This document shows positions 1 through 9,266 of a stretch of 64,000 bases of DNA, in pieces. Positions within the stretch are counted from its first letter, which is position 1. Every line of letters starts with the position of its first letter. The position numbers and the translations under genes are program-made. The notes under the pieces are model-generated. The model did not search any database. It was given only the letters and a program-made list of their open reading frames with translations, and was not told where the DNA came from. Source of the DNA: an uncultured Flavobacteriaceae bacterium (GTDB lineage Bacteria; Bacteroidota; Bacteroidia; Flavobacteriales; Flavobacteriaceae); assembly GCA_905479065.1 (NCBI GenBank), contig CAJQLB010000010.1:1-64000 (forward strand), written 5' to 3'.

Positions 1-83
1 GTACTCAAGGTGGGAATCGAACCCACACTTCCGAAGAAACTGGATTTTGAATCCAGCGCGTCTACCAGTTCCGCCACTTGAGC
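1..83 (-). tRNA. tRNA-Leu (anticodon CAA)
   Basis: Read on the minus strand, the sequence folds as a class II tRNA. The acceptor stem is GCTCAAG against CTTGAGT, with a G-T first pair. The D arm contains TGGTAGAC, and the anticodon stem CTGGA/TCCAG encloses the loop TTCAAAA, giving anticodon CAA. A long variable arm (TTTCTTCGGAAG) and the T-arm GGTTCGATTCC follow. The long variable arm and the CAA anticodon together identify a leucine tRNA. The discriminator A lies at position 2, and the window edge cuts the gene just where a CCA end would be, so I cannot tell whether CCA is encoded. Confidence 0.95.
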
Positions 84-186
84 AATTTTGGATAGCAAAA
101 GTATAAAATAATTTTTGCTAAGCAACTAATTCATGATAAACAAACAAAATACTGACTTTAATTCTTTTTCAGTTCAAATAAATTCA

Positions 187-194
187 TAAATTTG
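187..194 (+). promoter_or_regulatory. Bacteroidota -7 box upstream of prs
   Basis: TAAATTTG is an exact match to the Bacteroidota -7 consensus TAnnTTTG and lies 49 bp before the prs start, in a gap between divergent tRNA-Leu and prs. No convincing -33 TTTG is visible at the usual distance. It is the likely promoter of the prs-rplY unit. Confidence 0.55.
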
Positions 195-243
195 CACACC
201 ATTTAAATAAAATGGTAAACACGTAATTTGAAGTTACAAACCA

Positions 244-1185
244 ATGTCAAACGCAGCAACTGAAGCCAAAATATTTGCATGTTCTCAAAGTGAAGAACTT
301 GCAACAAAGATAGCATCAAAATTTGGTGTTAGTCTCGGTAATGTTATTACGTCAAATTACAGTGACGGAGAGTTTCAACCATCATTTGAAGAATCAATTC
401 GTGGTGCAAGACTATTTATAATTGGTTCTACTAATCCTGGCCCAAGAAATTTGATGGAAATGTTATTGATGATTGACGCTGCAAAACGGGCATCAGCAAG
501 ACACATCACTGCGGTTCTTCCGTATTTTGGTTGGGCGAGACAAGATCGAAAAGATAAACCTCGAGTACCTATCGCTGCAAAGTTAGTGGCTAAAATGCTA
601 GAGGCTGCTGGAGCTACTAGAATCATTACCATGGACTTGCATGCTGATCAAATTCAAGGATTTTTTGAAAAACCAGTTGATCATTTATTTGCCTCGACCA
701 TATTTTTACCTTATTTACGGGACTTGAATTTGGAAAATTTAACGATTGCATCTCCAGACATGGGAGGTTCAAAACGTGCTTATGCATATTCAAAAGCTTT
801 GCAAAGTGATGTGGTGATATGTTACAAGCAACGTGCGAAGGCCAATGTAATTTCTCATATGGAACTTATTGGTGATGTGACAGGTAAAAATGTGGTGCTA
901 GTTGATGACATGGTAGACACAGCTGGCACACTTACAAAAGCAGCTGATTTGATGATGGAAAGAGGAGCATTGAGTGTTAGAGCAATTTGTACACACCCTA
1001 TTTTATCTGGGAATGCTTATGAGAGAATAGAAAATTCAAAGTTAGAAGAATTGATAGTTACAGACTCTATTCCAGTAATACAAAAAAGTTCAAAAATAAG
1101 AATTCTGAGCTGTGCTGATTTGTTCGCTGATGTCATGAAAAAAGTACATCACAATGAATCGATAAGTTCTCAATTTATAATGTAA
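244..1185 (+). CDS. prs: Ribose-phosphate pyrophosphokinase (PRPP synthetase)
   Basis: Makes phosphoribosyl pyrophosphate from ribose 5-phosphate and ATP in the cytoplasm, for purine, pyrimidine, histidine, tryptophan and NAD synthesis. The 313-aa length is normal for the family. Visible motifs are the ATP-binding segment FGWARQDRKDKPR (about residues 95-107), the metal/ribose-phosphate region DLHADQIQGFF (131-141) and the PRPP loop VVLVDDMVDTAGTL (217-230). The canonical Y before the ARQD segment is W here (FGWARQDRK), a small departure. The ATG at 244 starts a family-typical N-terminus with FACSQSEELA. rplY follows 27 bp downstream without a terminator, so the two are probably co-transcribed from the box at 187. 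Confidence 0.97.
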   Translation: MSNAATEAKIFACSQSEELATKIASKFGVSLGNVITSNYSDGEFQPSFEESIRGARLFIIGSTNPGPRNLMEMLLMIDAAKRASARHITAVLPYFGWARQDRKDKPRVPIAAKLVAKMLEAAGATRIITMDLHADQIQGFFEKPVDHLFASTIFLPYLRDLNLENLTIASPDMGGSKRAYAYSKALQSDVVICYKQRAKANVISHMELIGDVTGKNVVLVDDMVDTAGTLTKAADLMMERGALSVRAICTHPILSGNAYERIENSKLEELIVTDSIPVIQKSSKIRILSCADLFADVMKKVHHNESISSQFIM

Positions 1186-1212
1186 ATTAATATTTAACCA
1201 TAATTTTTTAAA

Positions 1213-1848
1213 ATGAAATCAATTACAATTAATGGATCGAAAAGAGAAAGCGTAGGCAAAAAAGCAACAAAGGCCTTACGTAATGCTGGAGAGGTTCCTT
1301 GCGTTTTATACGGAGGAGATCAGCCAGTACATTTCTCAGCAACTGAATTGGCATTTTCTCAACTTGTATACACGCCGAATGCGCATACAGTTGTAATTGC
1401 TTTAGATAGTGGAGAAACTTTGAATGCTGTATTACAAGATATTCAATTTCACCCTGTAACAGACAGAATTTTACATGTAGATTTTTATCAGCTATTTGAA
1501 GATAAAGAAATTGCAATGAATATTCCTGTTCGTTTAAATGGAAATTCAAGAGGAGTTAAAAATGGAGGGGTTCTTAGAAAAAATAACAGAAAACTTCGAG
1601 TGAAAGCATTGCCATCTAATTTACCAGATACCATAGAAATTGATATTACGCCTTTAAAGATTGGTGGAAAAGTCTATGTTGGCGATTTAGATCAAGAGAA
1701 CTACAGATTCTTACATACTGATAATACCGTGGTATGTCAAGTTAAGACGGCAAGAACTGCAATTGCTGAAGACGATGATGAAGATGAATTAGAAGAAGGT
1801 GAAGCAGAAGCTACAGAGGCAGCACCGGCGGCAGAATCTCAAGAGTAA
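1213..1848 (+). CDS. rplY: 50S ribosomal protein L25 / general stress protein Ctc
   Basis: Binds 5S rRNA in the large ribosomal subunit. At 211 aa it is the long Ctc/TL5 form: an N-terminal L25 beta-barrel domain (about 1-90, ending in [15 protein letters not shown]) and a C-terminal TL5 domain (about 98-180, with [16 protein letters not shown]). The last 25 or so residues are an acidic and alanine-rich tail, commonly seen in Bacteroidota members. It follows prs and is closed by a strong hairpin terminator at 1871, so prs-rplY looks like a two-gene unit. Confidence 0.95.
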   Translation: MKSITINGSKRESVGKKATKALRNAGEVPCVLYGGDQPVHFSATELAFSQLVYTPNAHTVVIALDSGETLNAVLQDIQFHPVTDRILHVDFYQLFEDKEIAMNIPVRLNGNSRGVKNGGVLRKNNRKLRVKALPSNLPDTIEIDITPLKIGGKVYVGDLDQENYRFLHTDNTVVCQVKTARTAIAEDDDEDELEEGEAEATEAAPAAESQE

Positions 1849-1870
1849 GCTAAACTTATTATATAAAATG

Positions 1871-1902
1871 AAAAGCATTCTGTTAATTCAGGATGCTTTT
1901 TT
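1871..1902 (+). terminator. Rho-independent terminator after rplY
   Basis: An 11-12 bp stem (AAAAGCATTCTG pairing with CAGGATGCTTTT, one T-G pair) encloses a 6-nt TTAATT loop and runs into a T-tract. It lies 22 bp after the rplY stop and separates prs-rplY from pth. Confidence 0.85.
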
Positions 1903-1926
1903 ACTTTTACATAATAAAGATGTAAC

Positions 1927-2556
1927 ATGTTTAAAATTATAAGGAGTTTATTTAAGAAAGACACCAAACTCCTAGAAGAGAATATTAAAATGAAAAAATA
2001 TTTAATTGTTGGGCTTGGAAACATTGGTGAAAAGTATGAACATACAAGACATAATATTGGATTTAAAATTGTTGATTATTTCTGTTCCAAGGAAAAAATA
2101 AATTTTGTCAATGAGAAACTGGCATTTAAAGCAGAGTATAATTTAAAAGGACGAAAATTCATTTTTATCAAACCAAATACTTACATGAATTTAAGTGGTA
2201 AGGCGGTAAAGTATTGGCTTCAAAAAGAAAACGTACCGTTGGAGAATTTATTGATTATTACGGATGATTTAAATTTGCCTTTTGGACATTTTCGTGTTAA
2301 AGGGAAAGGGAGTGATGGTGGTCATAATGGCTTAAAGGATATTCAAGAAAAAATAAATACATCAGTTTATAATCGCTTGAGATTTGGAATTAGTGCAACG
2401 TTCAGTAAAGGCAAACAAGTTGACTACGTGTTAGGAGAGTGGTCTGTTGAAGAAAAAGCATCCTTGCAAGAACGTCTTGACAAATGCACTGAAATTATTA
2501 AGTCGTTTGTACTGTCTGGAGTGAACAACACAATGAATACGTTTAACGGAAAATAA
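1927..2556 (+). CDS. pth: Peptidyl-tRNA hydrolase
   Basis: Releases peptides from peptidyl-tRNA that drops off stalled ribosomes. The core shows the family motifs: LIVGLGNIGEKYEHTRHNIGF holds the catalytic-type Asn and His, then KPNTYMNLSGKAV, DDLNLPFGHFRVKGKG and GGHNGLKDI. The frame is open from ATG 1927 (209 aa), which gives a basic 21-residue leader before a second possible start at ATG 1990 (MKKYLIVG, 188 aa, the usual family length). I keep the long form because the leader reads as coding and, as I recall, similar leaders occur in flavobacterial homologues. Proteomics would settle it. ribF starts 9 bp after the stop. Confidence 0.93.
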   Translation: MFKIIRSLFKKDTKLLEENIKMKKYLIVGLGNIGEKYEHTRHNIGFKIVDYFCSKEKINFVNEKLAFKAEYNLKGRKFIFIKPNTYMNLSGKAVKYWLQKENVPLENLLIITDDLNLPFGHFRVKGKGSDGGHNGLKDIQEKINTSVYNRLRFGISATFSKGKQVDYVLGEWSVEEKASLQERLDKCTEIIKSFVLSGVNNTMNTFNGK

Positions 2557-2565
2557 AAATATTTT

Positions 2566-3498
2566 TTGAAGATAAAAGCTGCATCAGATTACAAATTACT
2601 TTCTAATTCAGTCGTTACAATTGGAACGTTTGATGGTGTCCATATCGGGCATAAAAAGATAATTAATCGCCTTGTTAATATTGCAAAGCAAGAGGGTCTA
2701 CAGGCGGTAGTTTTGACGTTTTTTCCGCATCCTAGAATGGTGGTGCAAAGTGATACTAAAATAAAAATGTTAAATACCATTGACGAAAAAAATAAGTTAC
2801 TCGAGCAACAAGGAATTGATCACTTAGTTATCAAAAAGTTTACAAAAGATTTTTCACGACTTTCTGCACAGGAGTATGTCAGAAAAGTATTGGTTGAAAC
2901 ACTTCATGTCAAGCATATAATTATTGGATATGACCATCATTTTGGAAGAAATAGAACAGCAAATATCCATGACTTAAAAGCATTTGGTGAAATTTATGAT
3001 TTTAAAGTTACCGAAATTTTAGCTCAAGAAATTGATGAAGTCACCATAAGTTCTACCAAAATAAGACAGGCGTTAAATAGCGGTGATGTCAAAACTGCAA
3101 ACACCTTTCTTGGATATAATTTTATGATTTCAGGGACAGTTGTAAAAGGCAAAGGTATAGGTAAGACTCTTAATTTCCCGACGGCTAATATTAGGATAAG
3201 TGAGTCCTATAAGTTAATTCCAAAACATGGTGTTTATGTGGTTAAAACAAGAATTCTGAACACCACTGTTTTTGGAATGATGAACATCGGTGTTAATCCC
3301 ACAGTTAATGGTAAATTAAGATCTATTGAAATTCATTTTTTTGATTTCTCACAAGATATTTATGGAGTCTATCTTGAGATTGAAATTTTAAAACGTCTTA
3401 GAGAAGAACAAAAGTTTGATTCATTAGCTGAACTCGAAAAACAGCTACTTAAAGATGCAGTTGTTTCCAAGCAATTTTTACAACAAATAAATGGTTAA
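2566..3498 (+). CDS. ribF: Bifunctional riboflavin kinase / FAD synthetase
   Basis: Phosphorylates riboflavin to FMN and adenylates FMN to FAD. It is 310 aa, normal length. The N-terminal nucleotidyltransferase half carries GTFDGVHIGHKKI (about 20-32) and the ISSTKIR segment; the C-terminal kinase half carries GKGIGKTLNFPTANI and the motif MNIGVNPTV. The start is TTG at 2566; no in-frame ATG precedes the conserved N-terminus, so a non-ATG start is needed. The gene overlaps the next one by 8 bp (3491-3498), which suggests translational coupling. Confidence 0.96.
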   Translation: MKIKAASDYKLLSNSVVTIGTFDGVHIGHKKIINRLVNIAKQEGLQAVVLTFFPHPRMVVQSDTKIKMLNTIDEKNKLLEQQGIDHLVIKKFTKDFSRLSAQEYVRKVLVETLHVKHIIIGYDHHFGRNRTANIHDLKAFGEIYDFKVTEILAQEIDEVTISSTKIRQALNSGDVKTANTFLGYNFMISGTVVKGKGIGKTLNFPTANIRISESYKLIPKHGVYVVKTRILNTTVFGMMNIGVNPTVNGKLRSIEIHFFDFSQDIYGVYLEIEILKRLREEQKFDSLAELEKQLLKDAVVSKQFLQQING

Positions 3499-4819
3499 CG
3501 ACTGGCTTTACAGACATATTGACAATTCTGCGCTTTGTGTGTTTAGAATATTTTTTGGGCTGTTAATCACTCTCGAATCCTTTGGGGCTATTTTAACAGG
3601 TTGGGTAAAACAAACCTTAGTACTGCCAAGCTTCACTTTTTCATTTATTAATTTTTCATGGTTACAACCTCTTCCGGGGAATGGGATGTATATCTACTTT
3701 ATTATAATGGGTGTTTGCGGTATCGCTGTTATGCTCGGCTACAGATATAGGTTGAGTATGATAGCCTTTACCGTTCTTTGGGCGGGTGTTTATTTTATGC
3801 AAAAATCATCGTACAACAATCATTATTACTTATTGGTTTTATTGAATTTATTCATGTGTTTTCTACCAGCTAATAGGTATTTTTCACTAGACGTAAAGCA
3901 AAACCCTTCGCTATTAAAACATAGTATGCCAAACTGGTGTCGTCTCATAATTATAGTTCAGTTAACCATTGTTTATGTGTATGCTTCAGCAGCAAAATTA
4001 TATCCTGATTGGTTGGATACAACCGTCATGGAAATACTGATGCGAAATAAAAAAGATTATGTTTTAATTGGTGGTCTTTTACAGCAACCTTGGATCCATA
4101 CTTTTTTAGCCTACGGAGGTATTTTGTTTGATTTGTTGATTATTCCATTATTACTCTGGAAACCAACTCGTAAATGGTCTTTTTGTATCGCAGTAGGTTT
4201 TCATTTATTTAATTCAATAGTCTTTCAAATAGGCATTTTTCCTTACATGTCTTTAGCGCTTTGCGTGTTCTTTTTTGACTCAAAGTTCATACAACAACTA
4301 TTTTTTAGAAATAAGACTTATTACACTGAATTAGAATTAGTAATTCCAAAATATAAATCACCAATGATTTTTGTGTTGAGTTTGTTTTTTTTGATTCAAA
4401 TTGGGCTGCCATTGCGACATTGGTTCATAGAAGATAATGTGTTATGGACAGAGGAAGCTCATCGATTATCTTGGCGTATGATGTTACGCTCTAAATATGG
4501 TGTAGCTCGCTACACGGTTGTTGATAAGAAAACACAAGAGAAAACAATCATAAATTTAGATGATTATTTGACAAAAAAACAAAAAAACTTAGCAAGTTCT
4601 CGACCAGATATTATTTGGCAATTTGCTCAGTATTTAAAAAACGAATTTAGTTTAAAGAATAAAGACATCGCTGTCTATGTCGACTGCCGTATTAGTGTTA
4701 ATGGTAGGCCTTTGGAAGTCTTTGTTGACAATACAATTGATTTGGCGTCTGTTCAATGGAACCCTTTAAAACACAATACATGGATTTTACCTTCAAATCA
4801 AGATTATTTTACTAAGTAA
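3491..4819 (+). CDS. HTTM / vitamin K-dependent gamma-carboxylase-like membrane protein
   Basis: A 442-aa polytopic membrane protein with about seven hydrophobic segments in the first 300 residues, one more near 380 and a soluble C-terminal end. From family knowledge it resembles the HTTM family that includes animal gamma-glutamyl carboxylase (GGCX). The segment SSYNNHYYLL (about 106-115) matches the GGCX KNNHSYL region. K169 in ASAAKLYPDWL sits where the catalytic lysine of GGCX lies (KKLDADW). Function in flavobacteria is not known to me; carboxylation of glutamate is only a hypothesis, and no candidate substrate protein is adjacent. It overlaps ribF by 8 bp and precedes serS, so it shares a housekeeping operon. 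Confidence 0.75.
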   Translation: MVNDWLYRHIDNSALCVFRIFFGLLITLESFGAILTGWVKQTLVLPSFTFSFINFSWLQPLPGNGMYIYFIIMGVCGIAVMLGYRYRLSMIAFTVLWAGVYFMQKSSYNNHYYLLVLLNLFMCFLPANRYFSLDVKQNPSLLKHSMPNWCRLIIIVQLTIVYVYASAAKLYPDWLDTTVMEILMRNKKDYVLIGGLLQQPWIHTFLAYGGILFDLLIIPLLLWKPTRKWSFCIAVGFHLFNSIVFQIGIFPYMSLALCVFFFDSKFIQQLFFRNKTYYTELELVIPKYKSPMIFVLSLFFLIQIGLPLRHWFIEDNVLWTEEAHRLSWRMMLRSKYGVARYTVVDKKTQEKTIINLDDYLTKKQKNLASSRPDIIWQFAQYLKNEFSLKNKDIAVYVDCRISVNGRPLEVFVDNTIDLASVQWNPLKHNTWILPSNQDYFTK

Positions 4820-4824
4820 TTCCT

Positions 4825-4832
4825 TAAGTTTG
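4825..4832 (+). promoter_or_regulatory. -7 box upstream of serS
   Basis: TAAGTTTG matches TAnnTTTG exactly and ends 19 bp before the serS ATG, which would give a leader of roughly 13-15 nt. It lies just after the stop of the preceding membrane-protein gene, so serS may have its own promoter. Confidence 0.5.
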
Positions 4833-4851
4833 TAACTTAAATAACCATTTA

Positions 4852-6129
4852 ATGCTACAAGTACCTTTTATCAGAGACCATCAAGAACTGATTGTTAATC
4901 GCTTGAAAAAGCGCAACATTGATGCTTCAAAAATGATTGCAAATGTTATCGAATTCGATGAAGAACGAAGACAGATCCAAACAGAACTAGATAATACTCT
5001 TGCAGAATCTAACACGTTGTCTAAAGAAATTGGTCTATTATACAAAACTGGTAATATTGATGAGGCCAACTTAATTAAGGAAAAGACTGTTGAATTAAAG
5101 GTTAAAAGTAAGCATTTAACAGAACGTTTAAACACGACATCAGAAGGGCTGAAGGAGCTTCTTTACATGATTCCAAATGTGCCAAATGAGATAGTTCCAA
5201 GTGGAAATACTGAAGAAGATAATGAAATAGTTTTTCAAGGGGGGAGTTCACCTGAGTTGTCTAAAAATGCCTTACCACATTGGGATTTAGCTAAGAAATA
5301 TGACATCATTGACTTTGAATTAGGGAATAAGATTGCTGGTGCAGGATTCCCAGTATACAAGGATAAAGGAGCAAGACTACAAAGAGCATTGATAAATTAT
5401 TTTTTAGATAAAAATGTGGCTGCTGGTTATAAAGAAGTACAAGTTCCACATTTAGTTAATGAAGAATCGGGGTATGGGACTGGACAATTACCCGACAAGG
5501 AAGGTCAAATGTATCACGTTAATAGTAATGGTGATAATCTTTATCTAATACCGACAGCCGAGGTCCCTGCAACCAATTTATTCCGTGATGATTTATTATC
5601 TGAAAAAGACCTACCTAAAGCCATCACAGCTTACACACCTTGTTTTAGAAGAGAAGCCGGGAGTTATGGTGCGCATGTTCGAGGATTAAATAGATTACAT
5701 CAATTTGATAAAGTAGAAATTCTTAGAATTGAACACCCTGAAACGTCCTATCAAGCACTTGATGCGATGGTATCTCATATCAAGGATATTTTAGAGGATT
5801 TAAAGCTTCCATACAGAATCTTAAAATTGTGTGGAGGAGATTTGGGTTTTACCTCGGCATTAACCTATGACTTTGAAGTGTTTTCAACGGCACAAGGAAG
5901 ATGGTTAGAAGTATCATCTGTTTCCAATTTTGAAACGTTTCAGGCAAACCGATTAAAATTACGTTTTAAAAATAGTAAAGGCAAAAGCGAGTTAGCTCAT
6001 ACATTGAATGGAAGTTCTTTAGCTTTGCCTCGAATTTTAGCTGGAATTTTAGAAAATTATCAAGTTGATGAGGGCGTAAAAATACCAGATGTTCTTATTC
6101 CTTACACAGGATTTTCAATGATTCAATAA
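4852..6129 (+). CDS. serS: Serine--tRNA ligase
   Basis: Charges tRNA-Ser (and tRNA-Sec where present) with serine. The 425-aa length fits the bacterial enzyme. The first ~110 residues form the tRNA-binding helical coiled-coil arm. The class II catalytic core then shows LIPTAEVPATN, motif 2 in TPCFRREAGSYG, and motif 3 in LNGSSLALPRILAGILENYQ. The start ATG 4852 is followed directly by a typical N-terminus (MLQVPFIRDH). It is preceded by a promoter box at 4825 and followed by a 137-bp gap. Confidence 0.97.
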   Translation: MLQVPFIRDHQELIVNRLKKRNIDASKMIANVIEFDEERRQIQTELDNTLAESNTLSKEIGLLYKTGNIDEANLIKEKTVELKVKSKHLTERLNTTSEGLKELLYMIPNVPNEIVPSGNTEEDNEIVFQGGSSPELSKNALPHWDLAKKYDIIDFELGNKIAGAGFPVYKDKGARLQRALINYFLDKNVAAGYKEVQVPHLVNEESGYGTGQLPDKEGQMYHVNSNGDNLYLIPTAEVPATNLFRDDLLSEKDLPKAITAYTPCFRREAGSYGAHVRGLNRLHQFDKVEILRIEHPETSYQALDAMVSHIKDILEDLKLPYRILKLCGGDLGFTSALTYDFEVFSTAQGRWLEVSSVSNFETFQANRLKLRFKNSKGKSELAHTLNGSSLALPRILAGILENYQVDEGVKIPDVLIPYTGFSMIQ

Positions 6130-6172
6130 GACGATCTTAAAGAAGCCATTTTCATTGATGGATATTTAAAGA

Positions 6173-6180
6173 TAAATTTG
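6173..6180 (+). promoter_or_regulatory. -7 box upstream of TPR gene
   Basis: TAAATTTG is an exact TAnnTTTG match 86 bp before the TPR gene, with a TTG at 6155 but only 15 bp between them. A closer near-match, TATATTTA at 6254-6261, would give an almost leaderless message. Either could be the real promoter. Confidence 0.4.
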
Positions 6181-6266
6181 TTTTTAGATACAGCTTCACA
6201 GTTCCAGAAAAATTTTGACTATCATCGAACGAATTTAAAAAATGTAGTTTACTTATATTTACAGTC

Positions 6267-8045
6267 ATGAAATACATTCTTTATCTATTTATCACATTAT
6301 TTGGATTCCAGTCTTTTTCGCAAAATGAAGAGTTGGCAAAGGAGTATTTTGATAGAGGAGAGTTTCAGAAAGCCTTATTGTCTTATGAAAAATTATACAA
6401 GGAAAAGAAGGGTAATTCTAACTACTTTAATAAGATTGTGGAGATTCATCAACAATTAGAAAATTATGATATTTCAGAGAAACTTCTTGTCGGTAAATCT
6501 AAGAAAAATTCGAATCCACAATACTTGGTTGATTTAGGGTATAATTTTTATTTAAAAGGGTTTCAAAATGAGGCAGAAAAGCATTACGAACGAGCGGTTT
6601 TAAAAATTGAAGATCGACCAGTTTATGGTTATTATGTTGCCAGACGTTTTGAAGCTTATGCACTAATCAATTTTGCAGCTCGTGCTTATGAAAGAACAAT
6701 GGAGCTACGCCCTGATGCCAATTATCATGCACAACTTGCTAGAATTTACGGAGAACAAGGTCTCCTTGAAAAAATGTTTGTGCATTACCTCGACTTTCTA
6801 GAGATAAAAAGTTCTTATGTGAGTCAGGTTAAACGGTCATTTAGTGATTACATCACTGAAAACGCTGATGGCAATAACAACATCATGTTGCGCAAAATTC
6901 TAATAAAGAAGATGCAATCACAACCAAATGTTTTATGGAATCAATTGTTGAGTTGGTTGTACATACAACAGCGAGATTATTCTAAAGCATTTGCACAAGA
7001 AAAAGCAATTTACTTAAGAGAACAGGGGTCATTAAGCGGTATTTTAGAATTGGGTAATGTAACTTTAAAAGAAAATTATCCAGATATCTCTCAGGTTATT
7101 TTAACCTACTTGATCGACAACGCTGATGATATTGAAACGATTATAGAAGCTCACAAAAAACGTTTAGAACTTCAAATACAATTTGCAGAACCAAAAGTAT
7201 ATGAGGAAATTAACCAGAAATATCATGACATTATAATTACCTACGAGTACTCACAAGAAGTAATTGATATCATGATTTCTCATGCTCATTTTAAAGCATT
7301 TTATTTAAACAAATCATTAGAAGCGATAACGTATCTCAAAAAGATGCTCAAAATGAATTTTAATGATTTTCAAAATGCCAGAATAAAGCTAGAATTAGGT
7401 GATATTTTAGTTTTTCAACAGAAGTTCAATGAAGCACTAATTTATTATTCTCAGATTCAAGCTAATTTAAAAAACAGTGTGTTGTCTCAGGAGGCTAGAT
7501 TTCGAGTAGCCAAGACGAGTTACTACAAGGGAGATTTTAAATGGGCAGAATCGCAATTAAAAGTACTGAAGGCCTCCACTTCACAGCTCATAGCAAATGA
7601 TGCATTAGATTTAAAATTACTAATATCGGACAACAAGTACGAAGATTCTACACAAACTGCTTTAAAATTATATGCAAAAGCAGACTTGTATGCATATCAA
7701 AATAAAACTATTGAGGCGATTGTATTGCTTGATGATATTTTAGAAAATCATAAAACTGAAACTATTGTTGATCAAGCTCTTTACAAACAAGCACAATTGT
7801 ACGAGAAACAAAAAGAGTATTTAAAAGCAGAGAAGAATTATAAAGCCATAATAGCCAATTATAAAGAGGATATTTTGGCTGATGACGCTTATTTTGCCCT
7901 TGCTGAGTTATACAACAATGTGTTGAGTAGGCCCATCGAGGCTCAAGGGTACTATGAGCAAATAATTTTTAATCATGCTGATAGTATTCATTTTATAGAG
8001 GCTAGGAGGAAATTTAGGGAATTACGTGGTGATGATTTAAACTAA
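6267..8045 (+). CDS. Exported tetratricopeptide-repeat protein
   Basis: A 592-aa protein with a clear signal peptide (MKYILYLFITLFGFQSFSQ, cut around residue 19). The rest is helical TPR-like repeats, for example EEYF-type units around residues 22-55 (YFDRGEFQKALLSYEKLY), 340-420 and 470-570 (KQAQLYEKQKEYLKAEKNYKAII). No enzymatic domain is visible. TPR proteins of this kind are scaffolds in the periplasm or at the outer membrane; the partner is unknown. It precedes DUF4286-rsmA-mgtE in the same direction with a 77-bp gap. Confidence 0.85.
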   Translation: MKYILYLFITLFGFQSFSQNEELAKEYFDRGEFQKALLSYEKLYKEKKGNSNYFNKIVEIHQQLENYDISEKLLVGKSKKNSNPQYLVDLGYNFYLKGFQNEAEKHYERAVLKIEDRPVYGYYVARRFEAYALINFAARAYERTMELRPDANYHAQLARIYGEQGLLEKMFVHYLDFLEIKSSYVSQVKRSFSDYITENADGNNNIMLRKILIKKMQSQPNVLWNQLLSWLYIQQRDYSKAFAQEKAIYLREQGSLSGILELGNVTLKENYPDISQVILTYLIDNADDIETIIEAHKKRLELQIQFAEPKVYEEINQKYHDIIITYEYSQEVIDIMISHAHFKAFYLNKSLEAITYLKKMLKMNFNDFQNARIKLELGDILVFQQKFNEALIYYSQIQANLKNSVLSQEARFRVAKTSYYKGDFKWAESQLKVLKASTSQLIANDALDLKLLISDNKYEDSTQTALKLYAKADLYAYQNKTIEAIVLLDDILENHKTETIVDQALYKQAQLYEKQKEYLKAEKNYKAIIANYKEDILADDAYFALAELYNNVLSRPIEAQGYYEQIIFNHADSIHFIEARRKFRELRGDDLN

Positions 8046-8122
8046 TGTTTAAATCTATAAGAAACTTTTTATGATTATATTGTTGACAAGATGTCTTTAA
8101 ATGAAGTTGATAACAAAGCAAA

Positions 8123-8449
8123 ATGAATCCTAAAATAATCTATAACGTTACCGTAAACATTGATGAAAGCATTCATGAAGAATGGAAGTTTTGGATAAAA
8201 AAGCATATTCTGGAGGTTTTGGCTACAGGAAAGTTTTTATCTGCTAAACTTACCCGAGTATTGATTGAGGAGGACCTTGGAGGTGTCACGTACTCCATTC
8301 AATACACAGCAAAATCTCGTCAGGCATTAACTTTGTACTACCAAGAAGATGCAGAGCGACTTCGTAAGGAGGCAGTGCTCAAATTTGCTGATAAAATGTT
8401 GGCATTCAGAACAGAGTTAGAAGTTATTGACGAATATTTAGATACTTAA
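8123..8449 (+). CDS. DUF4286 family protein
   Basis: A 108-aa soluble protein. The opening MNPKIIYNVTVNIDESIHEEWKFWIKKH pattern (quoted in part: YNVTVNIDESIHEEW) and the later YSIQYTAKS and FADKMLAFRTELEVIDE segments are what I associate with DUF4286, a small family common in Bacteroidota, of unknown function and possibly ferredoxin-like in fold. It ends 5 bp before rsmA, so it is almost certainly co-transcribed with it. That association hints at a translation-linked role, but this is inference only. Confidence 0.8.
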   Translation: MNPKIIYNVTVNIDESIHEEWKFWIKKHILEVLATGKFLSAKLTRVLIEEDLGGVTYSIQYTAKSRQALTLYYQEDAERLRKEAVLKFADKMLAFRTELEVIDEYLDT

Positions 8450-8454
8450 AATAA

Positions 8455-9234
8455 ATGTCAGTACGAGCAAAAAAACATTTAGGACAACATTTCTTAGAAG
8501 ATGAAACAATTGCAAAAAAAATAGCAGATACGCTACAAGGTTTTGGATACGATTTTATATTAGAAATTGGGCCAGGTATGGGTGTGCTAACAAAATATCT
8601 CCTTACAAAACAGCCAACAACCTATGTTATTGAAATAGATTCAGACTCTGTGGCTTATTTAAAGTTGAATTATGTAAACTTACATTCAAATATTATTGAG
8701 GAAAATTTTTTAACCTTTGATTTGAATCAAATTTTTAGAAATAAGCCTTTTGCAATTATTGGTAACTTTCCTTACAACATTTCCACACAAATTGTATTTA
8801 AAACTCTTGAAATGCGATTTCAAATCCCAGAGTTTGCAGGAATGTTTCAAAAAGAAGTTGCTCAACGAATTTGCGAAAAAGAAGGAAGTAAAGTTTATGG
8901 AATCCTTTCTGTTTTGACGCAAGCTTTTTATGATGCAGAATATTTATTTACAGTTCCCCCCGAGGTATTTAACCCTCCGCCAAAAGTAAATTCTGGTGTT
9001 CTTAGATTAACCAGAAAAGAGGATTTCCGTTTGTCTTGTGATGAGAACTTATTTTTTAAAGTGGTAAAAATAGGATTTCAGCAACGTCGTAAAACTCTTC
9101 GAAACAGTTTAAAAACCTTTAATCTATCTGATAATTTAAAAGCAAATGCTATATTTGGCAAACGGCCAGAACAATTGAGTGTAAATTCATTTGTGAAATT
9201 GACCAATTTAATTCAGAACGATACAGAAAAATAA
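8455..9234 (+). CDS. rsmA: 16S rRNA dimethyladenosine transferase (A1518/A1519)
   Basis: Dimethylates two adjacent adenines in the 3' hairpin of 16S rRNA using S-adenosylmethionine, late in small-subunit assembly. The 259-aa protein shows the family N-terminus [12 protein letters not shown] (about 6-17), SAM motif [11 protein letters not shown] (37-46), the acidic motif YVIEIDSD, and the adenine N6-methyltransferase motif NFPYNIS (104-110). The C-terminal [12 protein letters not shown] helix region is also typical. It is preceded by a DUF4286 gene at 5 bp and followed by mgtE after 32 bp. A resistance-type Erm is unlikely given the housekeeping context and motifs. Confidence 0.97.
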   Translation: MSVRAKKHLGQHFLEDETIAKKIADTLQGFGYDFILEIGPGMGVLTKYLLTKQPTTYVIEIDSDSVAYLKLNYVNLHSNIIEENFLTFDLNQIFRNKPFAIIGNFPYNISTQIVFKTLEMRFQIPEFAGMFQKEVAQRICEKEGSKVYGILSVLTQAFYDAEYLFTVPPEVFNPPPKVNSGVLRLTRKEDFRLSCDENLFFKVVKIGFQQRRKTLRNSLKTFNLSDNLKANAIFGKRPEQLSVNSFVKLTNLIQNDTEK

Positions 9235-9266
9235 ATCATCTGCTGTCTTAACAGACTATCTGACCC

